NCBI GenBank assembly: GCA_026397395.1
Contig: JAPLUV010000015.1
Coordinates: 1 to 64,000, forward strand
Source: a candidate division SR1 bacterium
GTDB taxonomy: Bacteria; Patescibacteriota; Gracilibacteria; Absconditabacterales; Absconditicoccaceae
Direction of reading: 5' to 3'
Length of the DNA: 64,000 nucleotides
How positions within the stretch are numbered: position 1 is the first letter of the stretch; every line of letters begins with the position of its first letter. The position numbers and the translations under genes were made by a program. This document shows, one piece after another, positions 1 through 7,890 of the stretch. The notes under the pieces are model-generated. The model worked only from the letters and a program-made list of their open reading frames with translations. It had not been told where the DNA came from and did not search any database.

Positions 1-181
1 CATTTTCTACTGACTGAAATTCTTTGACCATAAGTTTTACGGCTTCAGCTGTTTGACCTAAGCCCATAATGTCTGAAATCTCCTGCAATCTTTTGTATTG
101 CTTGAGTTCATCCTTGTCGGGATGATTTTCTACATGTTGTGCAAAGCTCATTGGCTTGCCATAAGATTTTCCTGTGATCAT
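1..181 (-). CDS. Hypothetical protein, N-terminal part (runs off the window)
   Basis: The reading frame starts with ATG at 181 and stays open to the window edge, giving about 60 residues beginning MITGKSYGKPMSFAQHVENH. A strong Shine-Dalgarno AAGGAGGA sits 7 bases upstream, inside the last codons of the next gene upstream (stop at 184), so the two genes are translationally close. The visible part is hydrophilic, probably helical, without a signal peptide or a motif I recognise. It has no UGA codon, like the rest of the block up to 5073. Function unknown. Confidence 0.6.
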   Translation of the reverse strand, partial: MITGKSYGKPMSFAQHVENHPDKDELKQYKRLQEISDIMGLGQTAEAVKLMVKEFQSVEN

Positions 182-183
182 AA

Positions 184-684
184 TTATTCCTCCTTAATTT
201 TTTGCATGATCCACCTTCCTGTTTTGTTTACTACTTCTTTCTCTGAGAGATAATCTATGAGAAGCATCATCGCGATTCCCATTATCGAAGATAGCAATAC
301 TACAATAAACGCTATTAGTGCATTAACTAGCATCAACATAAATATTCCTATGACTATTCCAAAACTTGTAATAGCAAATGAGAGAAGTTTAAGTATGTAT
401 GATATACTTATCGTCCCACCTGCTCCTGGAGGATTTTTTTCTGATCGCCATAGAACTACTATGGTATGGATAGTGAGCGTAAAGAGTAATACTCCTACTA
501 TATCCCACCATCTACTGAGCATCCATGAAGGGAATAATTTTATAACCCAATCAAATTCGTCATACCAAAGTTTGTAAAGATACCATTTAGGAACGTTACC
601 GTTTACTAAGTAAACAATTCCCCATGCTATCGCTGTAAGTACGCTTAGCAATACTGCCAAGCGCCAATAAATTTTATTTTTCAT
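184..684 (-). CDS. Polytopic membrane protein of unknown function
   Basis: A 166-aa protein with four hydrophobic segments, near residues 7-27, 58-78, 95-115 and 118-145, so it is an inner-membrane protein. A loop containing RSEKNPPGAGG joins the second and third helices and a basic tail ends the protein. A Shine-Dalgarno AAAAGGAG precedes the ATG. I recognise no family. It has no UGA although it contains several glycines. It belongs to the standard-code-like block and lies 2 bases from the next gene downstream. Confidence 0.7.
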   Translation of the reverse strand: MKNKIYWRLAVLLSVLTAIAWGIVYLVNGNVPKWYLYKLWYDEFDWVIKLFPSWMLSRWWDIVGVLLFTLTIHTIVVLWRSEKNPPGAGGTISISYILKLLSFAITSFGIVIGIFMLMLVNALIAFIVVLLSSIMGIAMMLLIDYLSEKEVVNKTGRWIMQKIKEE

Positions 685-732
685 AATTTTTTTCTCCTTT
701 TAATTTTTTACTTTTTTTACTTGATTTAATTT

Positions 733-1137
733 TTACTTGATTAATTTTTGATAAATTTCTGTTGGGCAAGTGATATATTTTTTGGTTTCTAAGTGCATAA
801 ACATAAGCTCTGTAGAAGCTAACGCCACTACCCGACCACCTGTAGACAATTCGTACAGGAAGGTGATTTTGCGTGGAGTGAGTTCAGAAAGAAAAACTTT
901 TGTTTCGCAGGCGTTCCCAAAAGTAAGCGCCCGTTTGTATTCTATGCTATACCGGATCACCGGGAGTCCTATCTGATACTGGTATTCTAGTATATGATAG
1001 GGTACTCCAAGCGATGCCAATGCAGCAACACGTGCATCTTCACAATATAAGGCATAATGCCCATAATAGACGTAGCCCATTTGATCTGTCTCCGCATAGC
1101 GGATATGGGATAGTACCGTACAAATAAAGTCTTTCAT
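733..1137 (-). CDS. Hotdog-fold acyl-CoA/acyl-ACP thioesterase (4HBT, YbgC/FadM-like)
   Basis: A 134-aa protein of the usual size for the 4-hydroxybenzoyl-CoA thioesterase group. The N-terminal stretch RYAETDQMGYVYYGHYALYC holds the family signature: the Asp near residue 18 is the expected catalytic acid, followed by the (Y/H)xxY and EDAR part of the central helix. It would hydrolyse a thioester to free acid and thiol. It overlaps the KAS III-like gene by 4 bases in an ATGA arrangement, so translation is probably coupled and the two may act on the same acyl chain. No UGA inside; stop is TAA. Family assignment is firm, substrate unknown. Confidence 0.85.
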   Translation of the reverse strand: MKDFICTVLSHIRYAETDQMGYVYYGHYALYCEDARVAALASLGVPYHILEYQYQIGLPVIRYSIEYKRALTFGNACETKVFLSELTPRKITFLYELSTGGRVVALASTELMFMHLETKKYITCPTEIYQKLIK

Positions 1138-2144
1138 ACAATAATTTTTCGTGGGTTACGATGAGGCCATAAGGTTGCTCCGCCGACCTGTAATTCAGCG
1201 CCAAAAGCGCCCAAAATAATAGGATGATTCACATTAAATAACCCCCTCGATAGTGCATCATACAAACCAAAGAACACCGCAGGGCCAGATGTATTGCCGA
1301 TGGTTTTGATCCCATCAATATATATCTGTTGCTCTGGTATGTCATAATTTTTCATAATCGCATGAAGCATGCGTAGATTGGGTTGATGTGGGATCAGATA
1401 GTTGTGCATACTTTTGAAATCCGCGACGCTCGTCCCCGCACAGGCGAGAATATGATCTAGCACCGTGATTCCAAATTTGTAGATAGCTGGGCCATCCATT
1501 TCCAATAAGGGCAATTCATCTCTGTATACGTAAGGATTTTTCAATCTGATAGATTCCAGAGATAGTTCGTCCGTTAATAAACTTTTGGTATGAATGGTAT
1601 GAATATGGTATCCATCATAGAGCGTTTCCTCATTAGTCAGCAAAAGCACGGTACAGCCTTCACTAAATAATACAGACGTTGCTAGATTTTCTTTGTCCAA
1701 AATTCTACTACTATGATCTGCCACTACTACAAGATAATAACTTATCTTATGGTCCACCAAAAGCTGATTGTGTGCGTTGCGTAATGCTTGCAATCCGCCA
1801 CAACAACCAAGACCAATATGATCTGCGATCACATTTTTTAGTCCAAGTCTTTTGGCTACTTGTAGGGTATAGGTAGGAATCAATGTTTTCATTGTTGGAT
1901 TGGAAGATCCAAAGATGCCATCGATTTGATCGATACGAATATTATTGTGATAGAGTAGACGCTTGGCGCATGCTACGGTTATACCAATCATATCTTCATT
2001 ATCTGCCAAAAAGTGCAGTTTTGTAATGCCAGATTTTTTCTGAATCTCTGCTGGCGTCTTCCCAAATTGTGTTGCAATGTCTGCTACCGTTACCACTTTG
2101 GAACCGAGCCGACCTGTAAGTCCGATAATCAATGCTTTGTTCAT
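1134..2144 (-). CDS. 3-oxoacyl-ACP synthase III-like ketosynthase (FabH/OleA-type fold)
   Basis: A 336-aa thiolase-fold enzyme. The KAS III catalytic triad is visible: Cys114 or Cys115 in GLGCCGGLQAL, His253 in LIPHQPN and Asn284 in TIGNTSGP. It is expected to catalyse decarboxylative or head-to-head Claisen condensation of acyl thioesters. The first TGA, at 1134-1136, overlaps the thioesterase ATG (ATGA), and the C-terminus is already full length there, so TGA seems to be the true stop. Read with code 25 it would run on to the TAG at 987, adding about 48 residues of out-of-frame thioesterase sequence. No internal UGA. No clear Shine-Dalgarno. The natural product is unknown; FabH itself, OleA-like or a secondary-metabolite KAS III are all possible. 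Confidence 0.85.
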   Translation of the reverse strand: MNKALIIGLTGRLGSKVVTVADIATQFGKTPAEIQKKSGITKLHFLADNEDMIGITVACAKRLLYHNNIRIDQIDGIFGSSNPTMKTLIPTYTLQVAKRLGLKNVIADHIGLGCCGGLQALRNAHNQLLVDHKISYYLVVVADHSSRILDKENLATSVLFSEGCTVLLLTNEETLYDGYHIHTIHTKSLLTDELSLESIRLKNPYVYRDELPLLEMDGPAIYKFGITVLDHILACAGTSVADFKSMHNYLIPHQPNLRMLHAIMKNYDIPEQQIYIDGIKTIGNTSGPAVFFGLYDALSRGLFNVNHPIILGAFGAELQVGGATLWPHRNPRKIIV

Positions 2145-2159
2145 TTTTTGTTTTTTTAA

Positions 2160-2999
2160 TTAATTATTCTTTTTTCTAAATGTTGCACAGAGGCAAACAT
2201 TATTATTTTCCAACACTGCCGGATCCAAAATAGGACAGGCCTGAAAACGTAGTCCGTGTTCGGCACACAATTGTGTGATCCGTTCGTAGAACTGCATTCT
2301 GTGTGTTTTTGGTGTGGTTAGTCCTCCACCGATGTGAATCTTTTGGTATTCAGTCATCAGGTGAAAACTTTGTTTGAGGATAGGATGTGCTATCATCCTT
2401 TTTACGATGCCTACATCCGTATAATCCAAAACTGCATATGCTGCTTTGAGATATTTCGCTCCCGCATTCGCGCAAGCAATAATGGTTGATGTAAGAGATG
2501 TATCCGTATCATCAATTCCGGGGAACAATGGCATCATACATGGGACGACACGAACACCGGATGCTACTAACGAACTCATTATTTCCAAACGTTCTCGCGC
2601 TGTTGATGCACAAGGTTCAATAATATTGTTGAGTTCATTATCCAATCTACTGATGGAAATCTGAACATATACCTGAGGCGCATATTTTGCCAGAAGGTCC
2701 ATAGTACAAGTAGGAATGTAGCTTTTGGTAATAATCAAAAACTGCACGCCTTGAGGAAGAAATCTTTCCAATAGTTCATGCGATCCATCACGTGCAAGTT
2801 TTGCAAATGGATCTGAATTTGGACTTAGATAGATTCCTTTTTCTTTGAGATCTCCAGGAATGTTTGTGTGTGCTGCATGTGCTGTCTTTTTGAGCCCACA
2901 ATAGCAGCAATTCACGCTACATCCCGATGTTACATCTATCTCATAAGCGCCGATACAAGGATAATGAGATGGAACGAAACTTAGATTAGCATTGTTCAT
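2160..2999 (-). CDS. Radical SAM protein, spore-photoproduct-lyase-like
   Basis: A 279-aa protein with the radical SAM [4Fe-4S] motif CSVNCCYC near residue 27 (CxxxCxxC) at the end of the first strand. The following YLSPNSDPF and LIITKSY segments resemble the SPL/DNA-repair-photolyase-like branch. A cluster of cysteines near the C-terminus (NVCLCATF) could bind a second cluster. It would cleave SAM to a 5'-deoxyadenosyl radical; the substrate is unknown. A Shine-Dalgarno AAGGAG lies before the ATG. It sits between the KAS III-like gene and two membrane-protein genes and has no UGA codons. Confidence 0.8.
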   Translation of the reverse strand: MNNANLSFVPSHYPCIGAYEIDVTSGCSVNCCYCGLKKTAHAAHTNIPGDLKEKGIYLSPNSDPFAKLARDGSHELLERFLPQGVQFLIITKSYIPTCTMDLLAKYAPQVYVQISISRLDNELNNIIEPCASTARERLEIMSSLVASGVRVVPCMMPLFPGIDDTDTSLTSTIIACANAGAKYLKAAYAVLDYTDVGIVKRMIAHPILKQSFHLMTEYQKIHIGGGLTTPKTHRMQFYERITQLCAEHGLRFQACPILDPAVLENNNVCLCATFRKKNN

Positions 3000-3023
3000 A
3001 ATTTTTTCTCCTTAATTTTTTAA

Positions 3024-3575
3024 TTATTTTTTAATATCTGATAATAAGAAATCAGTAACCATACCACTACGATATATAGATGCGTAAGGATCATTTCCAT
3101 GTCGTAACACATATGTTAACGTGGCTGTAGAATTACCATTATAAGGGACTGAAATATTATCTAACTCCAGCGATTCCCCTGCAGATAGTATAAGTGTAGA
3201 TAAAGATGTATGGCTCCATGAACTAGGTGTAAAAGATATTGGTTCTCCCTCATTGAATTGTCGATCAAAGAACGCGATTTTTACTTCCTCCTTACCTACA
3301 TTCTTTATTCCGGTTATATAGGTTGCTCCTGCAACACCAACGCCATTTAGAAAACTAGGGAGTAATGTACATGTACTGTGTCCTACATCGTATCTTGTAG
3401 TAAATATGATATTACACTTTTGGACACTACGGATGATGACTTCTGTCTTGCCTGGTTCAGTAAAGAAGAATGCTGCTACTAGCATATAAGGAATGGCAGA
3501 TATGCATAATAACATAAGCAGACTATACCATCCTATGACTATCCAATGCCATATATTACTTAAAATCTTTTTCAT
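3024..3575 (-). CDS. Membrane-anchored protein of unknown function
   Basis: A 183-aa protein with one long hydrophobic segment near residues 10-38 and then an extracytoplasmic-looking beta-rich domain with two cysteines (QKCNIIF and STCTLLP) that could pair. The N-terminus has a positively charged residue before the helix, so the C-terminal domain is probably outside. Shine-Dalgarno AAGGAG precedes the ATG. No family recognised. UGA-free, and shares the block's gene spacing and AT-rich spacers. Confidence 0.65.
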   Translation of the reverse strand: MKKILSNIWHWIVIGWYSLLMLLCISAIPYMLVAAFFFTEPGKTEVIIRSVQKCNIIFTTRYDVGHSTCTLLPSFLNGVGVAGATYITGIKNVGKEEVKIAFFDRQFNEGEPISFTPSSWSHTSLSTLILSAGESLELDNISVPYNGNSTATLTYVLRHGNDPYASIYRSGMVTDFLLSDIKK

Positions 3576-3615
3576 AATCTTTTTCTCCTTATTTTTTTAA
3601 TTGTTTAATTTTTTT

Positions 3616-4419
3616 TTATCCTTCCCAGATTTCTACATATTCCTTAGAAACGATTTTTGCTTGGTCGAAACCAGAGAATTCGTGACTAAGAACCTCCCCT
3701 TCCAAAAGGATACAGACCATATTCTTTCCATTCAGGTATATTTTTTTGATGAAAAGAGATGATGAATCCATACTAGGTGGGACGATAGGCAATAGACCAT
3801 TACTGAATTCCAAGTTCCAATCGTAGTCAAAAAACGATCTAAACCACGAATTGTCTTCGCGATTTTGTCCCTCAAGAAAGCACTCTAGGGTATAATTACC
3901 TATTCTTACTTTAGTCTCAGGATAGCTGTATGCAAAAGCGAATCTCTTCTCTAGGTCTAGCAAAAATATCTGACTGAGCATCTGCACGTAGAGTTCTTCC
4001 AGCTTTACTCCAAAAGTTTGTACTGCTCTTTTTTTTAGGTCAGTGTCAAATTTTTTGAACCAGGCGGTTTTTTTGAACCAGGAACTGTTGAATTCCTCAA
4101 CTCCGCAAGCACCGAGAAATTCTACGATAAACACTACTATAGCAGCTACTATTTTTTCTCCTATAGTTAATTTTACTTCTGGCCAAATAACGTATATGCA
4201 TAGACCAAGAAGCCCGATTATGGCTACAATACTGTACAAAGCTAAATAGATATTTTTTCTTCTTCTCCATTTTTTCTTTGCAGTGTTGTAGAGGACCTTG
4301 ACCTTTGCTACTTCAATATCTAATGATCCCATAGTATTATTTTCTGTTCCTTTGATAACTTCGTCTTTATTGATTTGTATGCTCGAAGTCAGAAGCATAT
4401 TTTTTATAACTTTTTTCAT
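3616..4419 (-). CDS. Protein with two transmembrane helices, unknown function
   Basis: A 267-aa protein. A cytoplasmic-looking N-terminal part of about 55 residues is followed by two hydrophobic helices (about 57-78 and 86-105) and a soluble, aromatic-rich C-terminal domain. No motif recognised. It lacks a good Shine-Dalgarno, unlike most neighbours. UGA-free. It lies between the membrane-anchored protein (3024-3575) and the methyltransferase (4450-5073), all in the same direction, so an operon is likely. Confidence 0.6.
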   Translation of the reverse strand: MKKVIKNMLLTSSIQINKDEVIKGTENNTMGSLDIEVAKVKVLYNTAKKKWRRRKNIYLALYSIVAIIGLLGLCIYVIWPEVKLTIGEKIVAAIVVFIVEFLGACGVEEFNSSWFKKTAWFKKFDTDLKKRAVQTFGVKLEELYVQMLSQIFLLDLEKRFAFAYSYPETKVRIGNYTLECFLEGQNREDNSWFRSFFDYDWNLEFSNGLLPIVPPSMDSSSLFIKKIYLNGKNMVCILLEGEVLSHEFSGFDQAKIVSKEYVEIWEG

Positions 4420-4449
4420 AGTGATTTAATTTTTTTACTTGATTGATTT

Positions 4450-5073
4450 TTACTTGATTACTTTTTTAATAATTACTTGTATAATATGATGCAAATGAGG
4501 CATAGGCACTTTGTCTTCACGCAGAAATATTTTTTCTTCTACGATTTCAAAGTCCTTGAGCAATTCATAGACATCGGATTTTTTCTGATGATAATCGATC
4601 TCATAATTTTGATCGACAATCAAAAGATTAAAGTGGATAAACGCAAAGCCACCTGATTTGAGGGTGCGATGAATTTCTGATAGCACTTTTGGTGCATCTA
4701 CATAAGCCATAACGTTGATACAATAATATGCCCATTCCATTTCATCCTGTGATGGTAATTGGTGGATATCACAGGGATAAAAAGCTCCTGGCCATTTAGA
4801 CGATAGTCTAGTGACTTCCAGAATTTCTTCGTTACTGTCATACCCTATTGCATGAATGCCAGATTCGTTGAAATAATTTACATCACGACCATTTCCACAA
4901 CCTAAATCTACGATGAGCAGATTATGGGTAAAGAAGTCTGGGGTGAATTTAATGGAAGGTCTTATGAATTCCTGTTTCTTTAAGAAAGTTAGAAATTCTT
5001 CTGCGTAGATTGTTGGATGATTTTCCCAATGGGAACCATCGAAATACTTATTAAATAATGTTTGATTGTTCAT
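4450..5073 (-). CDS. SAM-dependent methyltransferase (class I)
   Basis: A 207-aa Rossmann methyltransferase. Motif I is VDLGCGNGRD near residues 55-64; the acidic residue after strand 2 is in AIGYDS; motif IV is the CINVMAYV region; a SGGFAFIHF post-IV segment follows. It transfers a methyl group from SAM to an unknown acceptor. Shine-Dalgarno GGAGAAAA precedes the ATG. It is the first gene of the UGA-free block, so any promoter lies in the 65 bases before the B12-radical SAM gene end; I see no convincing one there. Confidence 0.8.
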   Translation of the reverse strand: MNNQTLFNKYFDGSHWENHPTIYAEEFLTFLKKQEFIRPSIKFTPDFFTHNLLIVDLGCGNGRDVNYFNESGIHAIGYDSNEEILEVTRLSSKWPGAFYPCDIHQLPSQDEMEWAYYCINVMAYVDAPKVLSEIHRTLKSGGFAFIHFNLLIVDQNYEIDYHQKKSDVYELLKDFEIVEEKIFLREDKVPMPHLHHIIQVIIKKVIK

Positions 5074-5138
5074 AAAAATTTTCTCCTTTTTTTAGGTTTT
5101 GTTTAATTAATTGTTAATTATCTCTTCGTGATTTTTTT

Positions 5139-6530
5139 CTATCTATCAAACTTTCCCAAATTTTCTTTCCTTTTTTGTTCAAGGACTTGTTGGGAATCTC
5201 ATATATCATAAGGGATGATAGGTAGTGTTGTGTTGCCTGGAAGTTTGCACATCTCCAAGTAATAATAATTAACTAGATCTCTAAATGCTTTATCTGGGTG
5301 CGTAAGCTTGCTCGCCAAGGCAGTGAAGTCTAGCGATTGGAAAAGCTGTGGCTGTTGTATCAATGTAGCTACTTCTTGTTGAAACTTTGGATGATTTCGT
5401 CCATCGTTACCTGGAACAAATGGTTTTGCAATATGTGGTCTCGGCACTGCGCCATATTTCTCCACCATCGCTTGGACAAAGTCATAGGAATGTTTCAAAC
5501 TCTCTGGAGTATCGACACCTACGTGACCAAAGACCATGAGTAATTCTGGAGTGATGTTGTATTTTCCCTTCGAAACGCGAATAGCATCCAGCACATCTTT
5601 TTCGTTATTTTGTGGTTTTTTGATTCACTTCCATATTTCAGGTCACATACCATCGACTCCGTATCCTGCCGCAGTAAATCCTGCTTGGACTAATTTTTCT
5701 AGTATTTGAGGATGCTGTCTATCTAGATATACAAATGATTTGGTCCCTGCAAGTCCACGCAGATTAAATGTAAATCATGGATGCTCTTTTTGTATCTGCA
5801 ACATCATATCTGCAAATCATTCCAATTGTTTGGGTGATTGAAAAACATCGAGGTTGGACATATAGATACTAACCTTATGTTCCCCAAGTCTTTGTAACCT
5901 CTCAGCGATATAAGAGAGATCGATATACATGACCTGTGCTTCTCTATATTGCTCTTTCTGATGTTTCACTGCCGCACAGAAATCACAATCAAATTTACAT
6001 CATTGAGAAACATAGAGTGAAATTTCTTTCGTAAAATACGTCAAAAAATCTGTATCAGAAAGTTTCTCGTACATAGGAATCAATGAGACATCGTATCCAG
6101 TAGAAAGTTTTTGTATGTTGCATACTTGTTCCAAAGTACCTTCTTGCATACCGTTTACTACGTCTTCTCCAAATAAATTTTTAAACTGAACAGTATCGAG
6201 TCCCAGTGTTTTTCACATCTTGGATTGTTTTTGCGTGAGGACTTGTCATCACAAAACAAATTTTAAGTCATTTCAAAATTTACTCTTCAATCTTTGCATC
6301 ATATCTTTTACCACAGGAATATAGGGAGCTCAGAGCAAGCTGATGCCTACGGTATCTGAGCTTAATGATTCTACTTCTCCAAAGTTTTCATCATGGAGAG
6401 AAATATCTACTCCTGCATTATCGAGGATAGTTCATATCGTCCACAACGATGTGTTGGTATATATTTGCCCTTTTCACTCTTCATGTGCATATGAGTGTCT
6501 TGGTTGTATAAGGTCCATAGTAATATACAT
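5139..6530 (-). CDS. B12-binding radical SAM protein
   Basis: A 463-aa protein, full length only with UGA as Gly. An N-terminal cobalamin-binding-like domain (MDLIQPRHS, ILDNAGVDISL, TVGISLLGAPY, FVLGGQ) is followed by the radical SAM motif SQGCKFDCDFC (CxxxCxxC), in which the Gly before the first Cys is UGA, then a GYGVDG segment and a helical C-terminal part. Likely an anaerobic methyl- or ring-modifying enzyme. Start is taken at ATG 6530 (MYITMDLIQP); ATG 6518 in the same frame is equally possible. The stop is TAG at 5139; the TGA at 5199 is read through. Transcription is toward the UGA-free block but the coding style is that of the host. Confidence 0.85.
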
Positions 6531-6611
6531 AAACTGCTAAAAATATTTTCTATTATTTTTTACTTTCTTGACATTTTCTCTTTTAATGATGTCTACATAA
6601 ATATCAATACT

Positions 6612-6647
6612 TACCTAGCAAAACCTGTTGTCGGAAAATTACAACAG
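6612..6647. repeat. GTTGTCGGAAA hairpin motif, copy 1
   Basis: A 36-base element differing from the copy at 10337-10372 at one loop base. It contains the stem CTGTTGT / ACAACAG around a CGGAAAATT loop, preceded by ACCTAGCAAAA. It lies 82 bases upstream of the B12-radical SAM start on the minus strand. It may be a 5'-UTR hairpin, an operator, or part of a small RNA; the sequence alone does not decide. Confidence 0.6.
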
Positions 6648-6691
6648 CTATCACCGACTGTCTTAAAAAAGTATTTTACTGCGTCTCAATT

Positions 6692-6718
6692 AAAAAAGAG
6701 CCTTTCGGCCCTCTTTTG
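6692..6718 (-). terminator. Rho-independent terminator
   Basis: AAAAGAG pairs with CTCTTTT around a GC-containing loop, directly after the TAA of the 226-aa gene. On the minus strand the stem is followed by a T run. It probably works in both directions. Confidence 0.6.
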
Positions 6719-7399
6719 TTATTTTGCTTTTCCATAAGCATTACCATGAGTATAATTTATTCGGCCAACTGGATCTTCATTACTTCAGCCACTACTGCTC
6801 GTATAAATTTTCTGTACTTTGCTTGCTTTCAATTGTTCTCGTTGAGAAAATAAACTTTTTACATGAGTAATTTCTCTTTCTATATCAGAGAGAAATCAAG
6901 ATGTGATATTTACATTTCTAGACCTCACTATCATATTCAAAATATTTAGTACCTGTTCAGCTTTAGACAGTCATAATTTTGTTGGTCGATTATTTCTGAG
7001 AGATTGAAATATGAGATCTAGTGTTTCTAGCGGAGTATTTTTTCATTTCAAAATTATGATAAACATTTCAGGTAGAAATCACCAAAAATTTTTGTCGTTC
7101 ATATCACATAGAGTCAGTATGTGATTAAAAAAATCAGCTGAATAATGTATATCTTTGGTATCTACTATCCTGGCTAGAGCTAGAGCTTGTGCTTTGCGAT
7201 TAGTCTGATTTAATGCTATTTGCTGAATGATCGCTGGTGGTGTCCTATGATCCTGTACCAATACCATTACCATGGCGGGATTATCCAAATAAGGCTGCAA
7301 AACAGCCGCTATCTCCTCTTGGCTAGAAGTATTTTGTATATGATTTTGTTGATTACCAGTCTTTTCAAGACTATTATTTTGTTCGTGTATTTCTATCAT
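6719..7399 (-). CDS. Hypothetical protein, 226 aa
   Basis: Starts at ATG 7399 and reads through five in-frame UGA codons (first at 7076-7078) to TAA at 6719. The N-terminal 40 residues are rich in Gln, Asn and Glu. The middle is helical (a PAIIQQIALN / RKAQALALARIV region that may be a short repeat array). The C-terminal 25 residues are Gly/Ser/Asn rich. No family recognised. A terminator follows at once. It stands near the three copies of the GTTGTCGGAAA motif and probably belongs to the same lineage-specific gene group as the 789- and 884-aa proteins. Confidence 0.65.
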
Positions 7400-7533
7400 T
7401 GGAATAATTTTAAAATTTAAAATAGCTATTGTTGCAATCGTTTATCGCTCAAATATTTTTGTGCCGATGGACACGCTTAAAAAGACACATAAAGTAATAT
7501 ATTATAGATGAGTTCATTTTTGTACTAATGAAA

Positions 7534-7575
7534 ATAAAAAATCCCCTACGGCAATTTTATTACAGTAGGAGATTT
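7534..7575 (-). terminator. Terminator-like hairpin in the 7400-7691 intergenic stretch
   Basis: AAATCCCCTAC and GTAGGAGATTT form an 11-base stem with one mismatch around a 15-base loop, followed on the minus strand by TTTTTTA. It lies downstream of the small gene 7692-7865. I see no convincing gene in the rest of 7400-7691. Confidence 0.55.
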
Positions 7576-7691
7576 CATGAATTGTTTGATATCCAGAAAA
7601 GCTTCTACCGCAGTAGTTTCTTGCTTTTCTTAGTTGTTGCCATGGGCATGGATATCATAATGGTTTTGTAATAGGGATAAAAATAAAAAAC

Positions 7692-7865
7692 TTATTCTTT
7701 AATCAGCTGGACGAACCCGACGCCAGTTTCTTCGTCGTAACCGATCTTAACCTGGGTTCATTCAGCATCAAAGTATATTTTTTTGTTGTTGAGTGTTGGC
7801 TTGTCTGCCTCGGAGATAATTGTCACTTCACTATTTTCATCTCTCTGTGGCTGTGTTTGGATCAT
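7692..7865 (-). CDS. Small hypothetical protein, 57 aa
   Basis: ATG 7865 to TAA 7692, with one UGA read as Gly at 7755-7757. Sequence starts MIQTQPQRDENSEVT and is acidic, with a FDAEGTQVKIGYDEETGVGF stretch of alternating residues that could be a small beta sheet. It begins 25 bases after the stop of the 789-aa gene, in the same direction, so it is probably cotranscribed. Absent from standard-code gene calls at this length. No family recognised. Confidence 0.5.
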
Positions 7866-7890
7866 CTGAAATACAACTACGAGATAAAAA

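Noticed and set aside
7576-7691. Possible small minus-strand frame of about 55 aa upstream of the terminator at 7534-7575
   Set aside because: No start codon with a ribosome site, and it would run through the terminator hairpin.
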